35,738 nucleotides of DNA, from the IMG/VR virus record IMGVR_UViG_3300037147_000039, positions 1 through 35,738 of that record; one strand, written 5' to 3'. The first letter of the stretch is position 1. Every line of letters begins with the position of its first letter. This stretch comes from a virus. Of the stretch, positions 21,707 through 28,995 are shown piece after piece. The translations under genes and the position numbers were made by a program. A model generated the notes under the pieces. The model made no database searches and was not told the origin of the DNA. It saw nothing but the letters and a program-made list of their open reading frames with translations.

Positions 21707-22096
21707 TTAGATACTCCGCAGCCGATCCGCCAACTTCATATCAATCGGAATTTCTGTTGCACGAATGTCCCGCCCTTCCAAACCATGGACCATATCGGGT
21801 TGAAATTTCAGAAATATGAGAAACGTCTTGAGAACCGGCCACAGGTCTGGTTCTAGACGAAAAAATAGAATTCGGGTTGCAGCTTCCGGCCCAAATACGT
21901 TGTAAATGATGATGATGTGATTGATTATCAATCTTTCTTTCAAGACATTTTTTGTCTGGTAGCGCTTGAAAAGCCGCTTCACATACTTAATCCGATCAAC
22001 ATCTTCAGAGAATTCGTGTATTCCCATAGATGCCGGATTGTAATAATTTTTGGCAGCATACAAAAGGAAATTTTCACTTGTGAGATTTTCAAACAT
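21707..22096 (-). CDS. Conserved T4-like phage protein, 129 aa
   Basis: The product is mostly helical: F-L-L-Y-A-A-K-N-Y-Y-N-P, F-S-E-D-V-D-R-I-K-Y-V-K-R-L-F-K-R-Y, then L-I-I-N-H-I-I-I-I-Y-N-V-F-G-P-E-A-A-T-R. From memory, T4-like cyanophages have the same N-H-I-I-x-x-Y-N-V-F-G-P segment in a protein of unknown function, often beside a homologue of the 190-aa neighbour. It has AAGG before its ATG and follows the modular protein gene by 4 nt. Confidence 0.8.
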   Translation of the reverse strand: MFENLTSENFLLYAAKNYYNPASMGIHEFSEDVDRIKYVKRLFKRYQTKNVLKERLIINHIIIIYNVFGPEAATRILFFRLEPDLWPVLKTFLIFLKFQPDMVHGLEGRDIRATEIPIDMKLADRLRSI

Positions 22097-22100
22097 TACC

Positions 22101-23357
22101 TTATTTTTTCCGGCCTCTTGTTAAGGCTTCAGTGTACATGCGACCGTCTACAGCAATGTCAGAAGGTACAACTTCATCTTCGTCTTCACTGAATAAGTGA
22201 TCGGTCACACCCGCAAACGGAACTAACGCATGAGGCAGTAAATCTTGGTCGTCTTCGTCTTCCAAGACTTCAAAACTGGGCACAGCATCATGCTCCGTAT
22301 CTGTATCTAGCTGTGCTTCTAGGAAGGCTTTGAAAGCGAACATTTGGCCGGTAGGACCGTTCATTGGCTGGACACCAATAAACTCTCTTGACACATTTTC
22401 AGAATGAATACCAAATGGTTTACCCAACAAAATTTTCAAATGGGTTTCGCCGCCCAATTCACGTTCATAAAATCCTTTGTATCCAGGGTATTGCCCACCA
22501 GGATGTGGTCCAATCCATTTTACTGTTTTCCCTATGACCTTCTCCACGTCATGCTGATTGTCTACACATTGAATGTTGTGTCGTGTAATCAATATATGGG
22601 CGATTGCATCAGAAACTTCTCCATAATTTCCTGGAGTCCTTAATGAATTTACAACGGCATTGACATACTGTTGTTTGGCTTCGGGTGCGCCGGTTGATCC
22701 GCCACCAGTCCATTTAATACCAAACGGACTAGTTTTTCCAAATTTCACCGCATCCGGTTTTTTATCATAATTCGTATCTACTGCATACCAAATTGTATGA
22801 TTTGCAGGGAGATCGGAGGGTTTTTTGAAATCAACATGCCCACCAACATAGGCATATGATTTTGCTAATATATTGTAAAGTTGGTCATCAATATTTACAG
22901 GTGGTTCGTGCTCGGCGTGCTTCAACATACCAACCGGAATTTGGGTCCATTGATCTGGTTCTGGGTGTAAATCCGCAAAATCAGTTTCAGTGACCGCAGG
23001 AGAAGCGCTCGGCCCGTCCATCGCCATGGTGTCCACGAATGGTGATGTGCCTGCGTCCGGGAGTTCTCCGTCGCTTTCATTCATCTTCCGGTGGCCTAGA
23101 ATGTGTTTCTTGAGTGCCGTGCTGCCCTTTCCATTTTTCATGCCGTGGCCGTCAGCAAATGAATAACTGGCGTCTGTGCCATGACGCTTGCTGTCGCCAG
23201 GAGCGTTGATGGAATCAATATAGATGGACGATTTTTTATCCGGTGCGTGATAGGTATGGGTATTGTAGTGTTTGCCGTTATTGTGCAAATGGCTTTTGGT
23301 GTCAACCAAATTATAGTCATAACGACGAGCCATGCGATGCAGATTGTCCGCATCCAC
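22101..23357 (-). CDS. Second part of modular virion-type protein (possible -1 frameshift product)
   Basis: The frame codes 418 aa from GTG 23357 but stays open without a stop up to the A9 run at 23507, adding 50 residues of coding-like sequence. A His-rich module (G-K-H-Y-N-T-H-T-Y...L-K-K-H-I-L) lies at about 5-90. After A-V-T-E-T-D comes a larger domain with S-Y-A-Y-V-G-G-H-V-D-F, P-D-A-V-K-F-G-K, D-A-I-A-H-I-L-I-T-R-H and G-Y-K-G-F-Y-E-R. I have seen this in proteins of large phages, where it may be GNAT-like. No Shine-Dalgarno precedes the GTG. It may be made mainly as a fusion to the upstream protein. Confidence 0.7.
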   Translation of the reverse strand: MDADNLHRMARRYDYNLVDTKSHLHNNGKHYNTHTYHAPDKKSSIYIDSINAPGDSKRHGTDASYSFADGHGMKNGKGSTALKKHILGHRKMNESDGELPDAGTSPFVDTMAMDGPSASPAVTETDFADLHPEPDQWTQIPVGMLKHAEHEPPVNIDDQLYNILAKSYAYVGGHVDFKKPSDLPANHTIWYAVDTNYDKKPDAVKFGKTSPFGIKWTGGGSTGAPEAKQQYVNAVVNSLRTPGNYGEVSDAIAHILITRHNIQCVDNQHDVEKVIGKTVKWIGPHPGGQYPGYKGFYERELGGETHLKILLGKPFGIHSENVSREFIGVQPMNGPTGQMFAFKAFLEAQLDTDTEHDAVPSFEVLEDEDDQDLLPHALVPFAGVTDHLFSEDEDEVVPSDIAVDGRMYTEALTRGRKK

Positions 23358-23503
23358 ACCCGTATTCTCAGTAATTTCGCTTTCAGCTACTTTTTTGTTT
23401 TTACGATTGATTAGTTGGTCGTATCGTTTGTATACGGATTTGTGTGCGGCTACTCTCGCAGCCAGACTTTCTGGGCGTCCACTTTGTTTTCCTTCCGCCT
23501 CAG

Positions 23504-25174
23504 TTACTTTTTTTTTAGGTCGGTGCGAACACCATTATTGTAATGAGCAATCGCTTCGCCCATTCCAAAAGAACCGCCTTTGGTAGTCCAAATGTGAACA
23601 GGTTGTTCCTTTGAATATTTTTTGGCAGCTTGATGTGCGGCTGTTTCTGACGTATGCATACTCAAACGTTTGCCACCAGCAGCGGTCATCACTTTGTGAG
23701 TGAACAACGGCGAGTTGGCTTCAGTAACTACCGACTCACCTAAGTGCTTTTTGAGTGCTTCGGGTGTGTCTAATATGTGGCCAGTCGTCAAAGCAGAAGT
23801 GCCAATTGTCTTTCCGTACAGAACACCAACTTTGGGTTTGGACGGATGGGTGAACACATCATGGTTGGCGTGTTTTCCAGTGTGCTTATATCCAGCACCA
23901 TTCAGAACGTCATGAAACGCCTTTACGGAAGAGTTCTCTGCTTCGGTAAAAGCCTCAACGAAAGGGGCGGTTTCTACGCCTCTTTCCAATCGAAGATCGA
24001 CTGTGTAGACGCTGGCATTCTTCTGGAATGTCACGACTAAATTAAGACCACCCGGAATTCGAGTGCCATCGTCCTTCGATATGAAGGAAGAAGGATCACC
24101 CATAGCGCCATAGCGCCCGCCGTATTGGGTTACCGGAACCGTCACCCGACCTTCAACGCCCGTAAAGATGATCGAACGCATGTCGAAGTGCAAGCCGACC
24201 ACGCTGAGCTTCTTCCAAGCTGTGTTCAGGACGTAGTAAGGATTGATGTATTGCTTGTTGCAAATGCTGTGAAGGAAGAAATTGAGCTTGTCCAGAACGT
24301 CGGCGTCGTCGGCGTACATTGCGCCTGTGTCAACGTCGTCAACGGCCTGCACCGACATTCCTGTCTCTGTATCTGGAACATTCAGTCCTACCCACTCTTG
24401 TAATTGTTGAAATGTCTTTCCCATTTGCTTCCTCTCGGTTGATTCATTTTGAGATTTCAGATGATTATCTAATTCTTCAGGAGAATGTATAAAAACTGTT
24501 TTCTTTTTATTCGCTTGAACTGCTACACTAGTTGCATTCTTGCCATGAGTGATGTTGACACCAATATGATTTTTTCCGCCCTTGTCTCTCAAATATGTAT
24601 GATGTTCGTGTCTATATTCATTATAATCGGGGTGGTTACTACCATTATGATGAAATCCGTGCTTATGCAAAACCCTATGATAGGGCCAATTTTTTTCACT
24701 GGTGGGTAATGCTTCGGTCGAACTGGATACGGCTTCGTCCATAATCTCTCCCTTTGGTTCGTACTGTGCAACGGCCAGTTTAGGATCGGCTGTGAAGAAA
24801 TTGTGTTTCCGCATCACCGTCTTGGCTACAATCGTCACGTCTTGTCCGTTGTGTTTGAGCACGAACGGAACGTTTACATCGGTCTGTGAGTCAGTTAGAA
24901 CGGCTTCCCATTCATGTTGAGGAATGTGAGCCAATTTATCACCGAATTTTTTGAACGCCGCTACGAAGAGCGACGCCAATTCACAAATCGTTATCTGTCG
25001 TCCGTTCCGAGCTTCATTCACACGGTCCAAAAAATGCGTTGTAAACGCCACACCAATTTTCAATTTTGCCCATATCTTGTCCAGCAAAACCTTGAGGTTT
25101 CGTAAGTCGCCATCCGTCACCATGTGACTGGAATCACAATTGAAAGTTTCGATAAGCTGGAAATACGTATGCAT
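23504..25174 (-). CDS. Modular, putative capsid-targeted polyprotein-like protein, 556 aa
   Basis: The start is ATG 25174 (M-H-T-Y-F-Q-L-I-E), after a TATAAATA late promoter; the frame upstream runs into a terminator. Modules in order: F-T-T-H-F-L-D-R-V-N...T-V-M-R-K-H-N-F-F (about 35-140); a His-rich module G-F-H-H-N-G...E-L-D-N-H-L-K; an internal M-G-K-T-F-Q-Q-L-Q-E; a domain of about 150 aa; a second His-rich module G-Y-K-H-T-G...L-K-K-H-L-G; and a short module ending in K-K-K. Modules are joined by S-T-E, F-T-E-A and V-T-E-A linkers that resemble prohead protease sites. The gene ends A-AAA-AAG-TAA, a slippery stop. Inference: capsid-internal cargo cut into pieces. Confidence 0.75.
   Translation of the reverse strand: MHTYFQLIETFNCDSSHMVTDGDLRNLKVLLDKIWAKLKIGVAFTTHFLDRVNEARNGRQITICELASLFVAAFKKFGDKLAHIPQHEWEAVLTDSQTDVNVPFVLKHNGQDVTIVAKTVMRKHNFFTADPKLAVAQYEPKGEIMDEAVSSSTEALPTSEKNWPYHRVLHKHGFHHNGSNHPDYNEYRHEHHTYLRDKGGKNHIGVNITHGKNATSVAVQANKKKTVFIHSPEELDNHLKSQNESTERKQMGKTFQQLQEWVGLNVPDTETGMSVQAVDDVDTGAMYADDADVLDKLNFFLHSICNKQYINPYYVLNTAWKKLSVVGLHFDMRSIIFTGVEGRVTVPVTQYGGRYGAMGDPSSFISKDDGTRIPGGLNLVVTFQKNASVYTVDLRLERGVETAPFVEAFTEAENSSVKAFHDVLNGAGYKHTGKHANHDVFTHPSKPKVGVLYGKTIGTSALTTGHILDTPEALKKHLGESVVTEANSPLFTHKVMTAAGGKRLSMHTSETAAHQAAKKYSKEQPVHIWTTKGGSFGMGEAIAHYNNGVRTDLKKK
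23507..23516 (-). other. A AAA AAG slippery run at the stop codon (candidate -1 frameshift site)
   Basis: On the minus strand the 556-aa gene ends CTA AAA AAA AAG TAA. The zero-frame heptamer A-AAA-AAG is the dnaX-type bacterial slippery sequence, directly before the stop. A -1 slip enters GTA ACT GAG, a frame open through to the stop at 22101. A short hairpin CCAGA-AAG-TCTGG (23464-23476) lies downstream. A single-base error in the nine-A run would give the same picture. Confidence 0.5.
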
Positions 25175-25190
25175 GGACTGGTCCAGCAAG

Positions 25191-25198
25191 TATTTATA
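25191..25198 (-). promoter_or_regulatory. TATAAATA late promoter, exact T4 core
   Basis: TATAAATA on the minus strand is identical to the T4 late promoter core. It lies 16 nt before the ATG at 25174 and directly after the T-tract of a terminator. Confidence 0.7.
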
Positions 25199-25233
25199 GA
25201 AAAAGAAAGACGCCCGAAACATCCTGGGCGTCT
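25199..25233 (-). terminator. Rho-independent terminator after the surface-protein operon
   Basis: AGACGCCC and GGGCGTCT pair over 8 bp (25226-25233 with 25208-25215) with a 10-nt loop, followed on the minus strand by TTTCTTTTTC. It ends the 28657-25257 unit just before the next late promoter. Confidence 0.88.
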
Positions 25234-25256
25234 CCTAAGCGAATGCTTTGTTTGAT

Positions 25257-25403
25257 TTACTGGTTAAACGTGGCAATCAGAGTCATATTAGCGTGCTGAA
25301 CTGAATCCATCATTTCCCGAAAGGTTTGTTCAATATCATTGAGCATTTCCAATCGTTCTTGGTAGGAAACTTCTGTGATTGCGACTGTTGCAGCGTTTTC
25401 CAT
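25257..25403 (-). CDS. Small helical protein, 48 aa
   Basis: A short frame begins at ATG 25403, 5 nt after the stop of the 1082-aa gene, and ends 23 nt before the terminator. The product starts M-E-N-A-A-T-V-A-I-T and is mostly helical (Q-E-R-L-E-M-L-N-D-I-E-Q-T-F-R-E). It fills the only gap in this unit, and its position suggests translational coupling. It may be a chaperone or partner of the large surface protein. No family recognised. Confidence 0.6.
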   Translation of the reverse strand: MENAATVAITEVSYQERLEMLNDIEQTFREMMDSVQHANMTLIATFNQ

Positions 25404-25408
25404 GTCGA

Positions 25409-28400
25409 TTAAGCGGTGATGCTAATTGCTGACGAATTCGGTGCAGTGAAGGTTAGAGTGATAGGAATACCGAGTGCATCCTTCATTGTTCCGCCACCCA
25501 AAGTGATGATGGAACCGCCGCCTACTCCCACTGTACCAGCAATACCAATATCACCAGTGACTACTTGATATCCAAACGCAAGAGTCGTGGTACCAGTTCC
25601 ACTGGAATACACCGCATGGCGGGCACCGCCTGCTGTATTCACGACCAAGTATGGACTACCTGTGACAGTGACCGCTTTGCTTGCCGTGAAGGTCACGGTC
25701 AAAACATCGTTGGTACCCACCGAAAATGCCGGATATGTCAATGAGGTTGCGTTTGTATCAACCGGAGTTCCTAGAGTTGCAAGAACATCGTTTGTTGCCA
25801 CGCCTGCGAATGTACCGGCAGCGGAGAAGGTATTGGATGCCGCTACACCAAGGCTGTCGGTGATCGTTCCGCCATTAAGCGTGAGCGAGGTTGCCGCCGA
25901 AGAGACTGCACCGATGGTGTCAGTAGACTGCACCGTGTAGTTGAAGGTCAAGGTAGTTGTACCCGAACCCGAAGCGTAAGTTGCGACCTGTGAGCCGCCC
26001 GTGGTCGTAAAGGCCAAGGTCGGAACACCCGTCACAGTCACGGCCTTGCCGTAGGTCACTGTGACCGGAAGCGTTGCTGCCGTTACATAGTTGCCAGCCG
26101 CAATTGCAGGTGTCGAAATCGTTGCCGCTACATCGTTGACTACTACCAACGCAGTGTTCGGAGCCGTGTAGGACAAAACCGCATTGTTAGCGTTTGCGTT
26201 CTGGATCGTGCCGGAGTTCAGTGTGATTGCAGCGCCAACTGTGTAGTTAGTGGCTGTTGCCGCATCACCAGACACCAAAGTGTAGGTGAAGGACAGTGAT
26301 TTAGTACCCGTACCGGCTGCGTATGCAAAATGGCGAGGGTTGGAACCAATCTGGACCGCAATGTATGGTGCGCCAACTACGGTCACATTTTCATTGAAGG
26401 TTGCCGTCAAGGTTTCAACTTCACCAGTTACATGGTTGCCTGCTACCGGAGCACCGGAAACACTTAGCACCATTGGTGTGTTGACTGTTGCCGTGGCGAA
26501 GGAAGCTTGCGTGAAAGTGAGAATAGAAGCGCTACCAGCCACATCTTTAATCGTGCCGCCATTCAGCGTAAGCGCCGTACCTGTCGTCAACTGACTTTGT
26601 GCTGCCGCATCACCAGTCTGCACCGTGTAGGCGAATACTAGTGTGTTGCTGCCGCTGCCAGAAGAATAAGTTGCGTTCACTGGGCTGCTATTGATGTTGA
26701 TAGGTAGTTCAGGTGAACCACCGACTACTGCAATCTGATCGAAGAGGACAGAAAAGCTCATTACATCACCGGTCTGGAAATCCAGAGTTCCGGTCGTTAC
26801 GCTGTTTGCCAGCGAAATGCTCTCCACGCCGCCAACGTCATTGACACCTACAAACGGGAATGTTTCGGAATGGGTCAAAGTTGCTGGGTTGCCAGTAACG
26901 TCTTGAATAGTTGAACCACTCGGAGTCAGCAACGGAGAAGAAATCGTCACACCACTAAAGTTTGCTTTATCTGCGACTTGGACGGTGTAATTGTAAACCA
27001 ACGTCGTCGAAAGACCGTCTGCACCGGCAAAAAAGCCGGTTGAATCGACATCACAAACCGCCGTTCCAGTTGTTGAACTGGCGGCGAAATTGAGTGTCAT
27101 TGTCGGTACACCCTGAACAGCAATTGCCTTGCTGAAGGTGACCGTGATCGGAAGCGATTGATTGGTGACATAGCTACCAATCGGGATTGCGATACTTGAA
27201 ATCGTTGGAAGCACACCACTCATTTGAGTCAATGCCACAGAAGGATCTGAAGTAAAACTCAACGCAGTGGTGGGAGCGCTGACAACGGAAATTGTTGCAT
27301 AGCCTTGAACGGTTAGCGCCACGCTCGGTGAAACATAACCACTTCCCGCAGCTTCAACTACGATAGCTTCAACGAAACCAGTTGTGCTCAAAACAGCGTA
27401 GGCAGAAGCGCCCGAACCACTTCCGTCCGTGATCGTCACGACCGGAGGAATTGCGTAACCTGTTCCGCCCGCTGTTACTGGGATGGAAAGAATCGAACCA
27501 ACAAAAGCCGAAGTGTCACCAACCTTGCTTAGAACTGGTGTGCCTGCGGTTGCGCCGGAGCCAACCACTGTCACAACTTCTGTGGTAAACGGCGTTGGGG
27601 GTGAACCAACACCACCAACGTTAACAAGGTGTAGAAGAGAATTTGTGATGTCCCAGAACTTTACCGTACCTGTTGCAGCGCTGGTTTCGCCGACCACATT
27701 TGTGGTCATGCTGAGCGGAGGAGCCGTTAATGCCACACTGGGGTTAGATGTATAACCGGCAGCGCCACTAACGGATACAGCGGTAACCACACCGTTGGAA
27801 ACTGTTGCGGTTGCGCTGGAGTAAGTTCCACCACCACCCGCTAAAGTTACTGTAGGAGCGCCACTGAAATAGCCGGAGCCACCGTTGGCGACAGTCACTG
27901 TGACGGTACTGCCACTCCCAACTGCCGTTGCGGTTGCTTGTACACTTGCCGCTAGAAATGTGCCCGTGATGCCGGTAAGAGTCAACACCGTGTTGGTTGT
28001 GCCCTTGATAGTTCCACCGTTCAGATTGATTGGAGAACTGATGGTAAGCTGGCCAGGAGTTGCTGCGTCTGTGGTTTGAACCGTATAAGCAAAAAGCACA
28101 AAGGAAGATGCAGCCGGGGTAAATGATACGGTCGGATTTCCGGTATATCCTAATGCGCCTGTGACTGTGACGGCTGTTACAGCACCAGCGACAACTGTCG
28201 CAACTGCGCTGGTATAAGTTCCTGCGCCGCCCGAAAGAGTTACGACGGGAGGTACGAAGTAATTAGTACCACCACCCGTGACGGTGATGGTCATTACTTG
28301 ATATTCAATGCCAGCCACATAAGCAGCGGTTGCTGTTGCTCCACTAGGAGTTGCATAGCTTGCTGTTTCAGGAGAACCATTGACGTTGATTGTGACTTGC

Positions 28401-28657
28401 GGAGTGCCGGTTACAACCACGGGTTCGGAATAGTTTGCAATGACATATGCAATGGAACCACGCTTGTACGTTAATTGGTTGAAATAAACGTGAGCTAGAT
28501 TTGGTGCGCCGTTCGGTTCAAAAATGGTGTTAAGACCACCAATTGCTACCAAAAGTTCGCCTGTGTCAGGATCAGCCCAGCCAGCGGGAGTGGCGACGGC
28601 GAGTTTTCCGCCAGGATTGGTCCAAGACGGTGGTGTATTATATGTCCAAAGGCTCAT
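25409..28657 (-). CDS. Large Ig-like/beta-repeat virion surface protein (fibre or decoration)
   Basis: The 1082-aa product is rich in Ala, Gly, Thr and Val and poor in charges. After an N-terminal domain (W-T-Y-N-T-P-P-S-W, A-G-W-A-D-P-D-T-G-E, about 1-60) it consists of two repeat types. Type B (about 110 aa, V-T-V-T-G-x-P...Y-x-S-G-x-G-T...F-x-Y-T-V-Q-x-x-D...T-L-N-G-G-T-I-x-D) occurs about six times. Type A (about 50 aa, G-G-x-G-Y...P-P-V-V-T-L-x-G-G) occurs three times, once inside the first B unit. Such repeats form beta sandwiches in adhesins and phage fibres. Two CTAAATA motifs and AAGGAG 10 nt before the ATG indicate strong late expression. Confidence 0.8.
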   Translation of the reverse strand: MSLWTYNTPPSWTNPGGKLAVATPAGWADPDTGELLVAIGGLNTIFEPNGAPNLAHVYFNQLTYKRGSIAYVIANYSEPVVVTGTPQVTINVNGSPETASYATPSGATATAAYVAGIEYQVMTITVTGGGTNYFVPPVVTLSGGAGTYTSAVATVVAGAVTAVTVTGALGYTGNPTVSFTPAASSFVLFAYTVQTTDAATPGQLTISSPINLNGGTIKGTTNTVLTLTGITGTFLAASVQATATAVGSGSTVTVTVANGGSGYFSGAPTVTLAGGGGTYSSATATVSNGVVTAVSVSGAAGYTSNPSVALTAPPLSMTTNVVGETSAATGTVKFWDITNSLLHLVNVGGVGSPPTPFTTEVVTVVGSGATAGTPVLSKVGDTSAFVGSILSIPVTAGGTGYAIPPVVTITDGSGSGASAYAVLSTTGFVEAIVVEAAGSGYVSPSVALTVQGYATISVVSAPTTALSFTSDPSVALTQMSGVLPTISSIAIPIGSYVTNQSLPITVTFSKAIAVQGVPTMTLNFAASSTTGTAVCDVDSTGFFAGADGLSTTLVYNYTVQVADKANFSGVTISSPLLTPSGSTIQDVTGNPATLTHSETFPFVGVNDVGGVESISLANSVTTGTLDFQTGDVMSFSVLFDQIAVVGGSPELPININSSPVNATYSSGSGSNTLVFAYTVQTGDAAAQSQLTTGTALTLNGGTIKDVAGSASILTFTQASFATATVNTPMVLSVSGAPVAGNHVTGEVETLTATFNENVTVVGAPYIAVQIGSNPRHFAYAAGTGTKSLSFTYTLVSGDAATATNYTVGAAITLNSGTIQNANANNAVLSYTAPNTALVVVNDVAATISTPAIAAGNYVTAATLPVTVTYGKAVTVTGVPTLAFTTTGGSQVATYASGSGTTTLTFNYTVQSTDTIGAVSSAATSLTLNGGTITDSLGVAASNTFSAAGTFAGVATNDVLATLGTPVDTNATSLTYPAFSVGTNDVLTVTFTASKAVTVTGSPYLVVNTAGGARHAVYSSGTGTTTLAFGYQVVTGDIGIAGTVGVGGGSIITLGGGTMKDALGIPITLTFTAPNSSAISITA

Positions 28658-28679
28658 GAGTATTTTTCTCCTTCTAGGT

Positions 28680-28701
28680 TATTTAGATTTTTCCTATTTA
28701 G
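28680..28701 (-). promoter_or_regulatory. Two CTAAATA late-type motifs before the surface-protein gene
   Basis: CTAAATA at 28680-28686 and again at 28695-28701 on the minus strand, 22 and 37 nt before the ATG. AAGGAG lies at 28668-28673. Confidence 0.65.
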
Positions 28702-28756
28702 TGCTGCCCGTCACATTTTCTGTTTCGTTTCTTCACTTTTAAGCGTCAATTTTCCT

Positions 28757-28981
28757 TTAATATGGCATGCGTTGTCTGAAAGTTTTGTACTCAGGATTGA
28801 TGATGACTTCCTCTTTCTCGCCCGAAAGTTCTTCTTCCGGCTCTTCGTCGGTAGGAACGTCCATTGCAGACAAAGCATCTTCTTCGATCTCAGCTTCATG
28901 AACGGAATCCAAAACAGCCGATTCGAGTATCTTTTGAGACGCCTTTAACAGAGATAATGGTAGATTCTTGATCTCACTCAT
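28757..28981 (-). CDS. Small acidic protein, 74 aa
   Basis: Not recognised by sequence. An N-terminal helix (L-P-L-S-L-L-K-A-S-Q-K-I-L-E-S-A-V) is followed by an acidic stretch (D-E-E-P-E-E-E-L-S-G-E-K-E-E-V). The composition and size recall small acidic prohead core proteins such as T4 gp67, but this is only a resemblance. It has no Shine-Dalgarno; CTAAATA ends 7 nt before the ATG. Confidence 0.6.
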   Translation of the reverse strand: MSEIKNLPLSLLKASQKILESAVLDSVHEAEIEEDALSAMDVPTDEEPEEELSGEKEEVIINPEYKTFRQRMPY

Positions 28982-28988
28982 AGTAAAG

Positions 28989-28995
28989 TATTTAG
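28989..28995 (-). promoter_or_regulatory. CTAAATA late-type motif before the small acidic gene
   Basis: CTAAATA starts one base after the TAG of the 2H phosphoesterase gene and ends 7 nt before the next ATG. Confidence 0.45.

Noticed and set aside
25175-25222. 16 extra N-terminal residues on the 556-aa modular protein
   Set aside because: They would be coded by a terminator T-tract and the TATAAATA promoter. The ATG at 25174 follows the promoter at a normal distance.
25409-28657. Long plus-strand frames opposite the repeat protein (for example 25587-25940)
   Set aside because: They mirror the low-complexity Val/Thr/Ala codons of the surface-protein gene.
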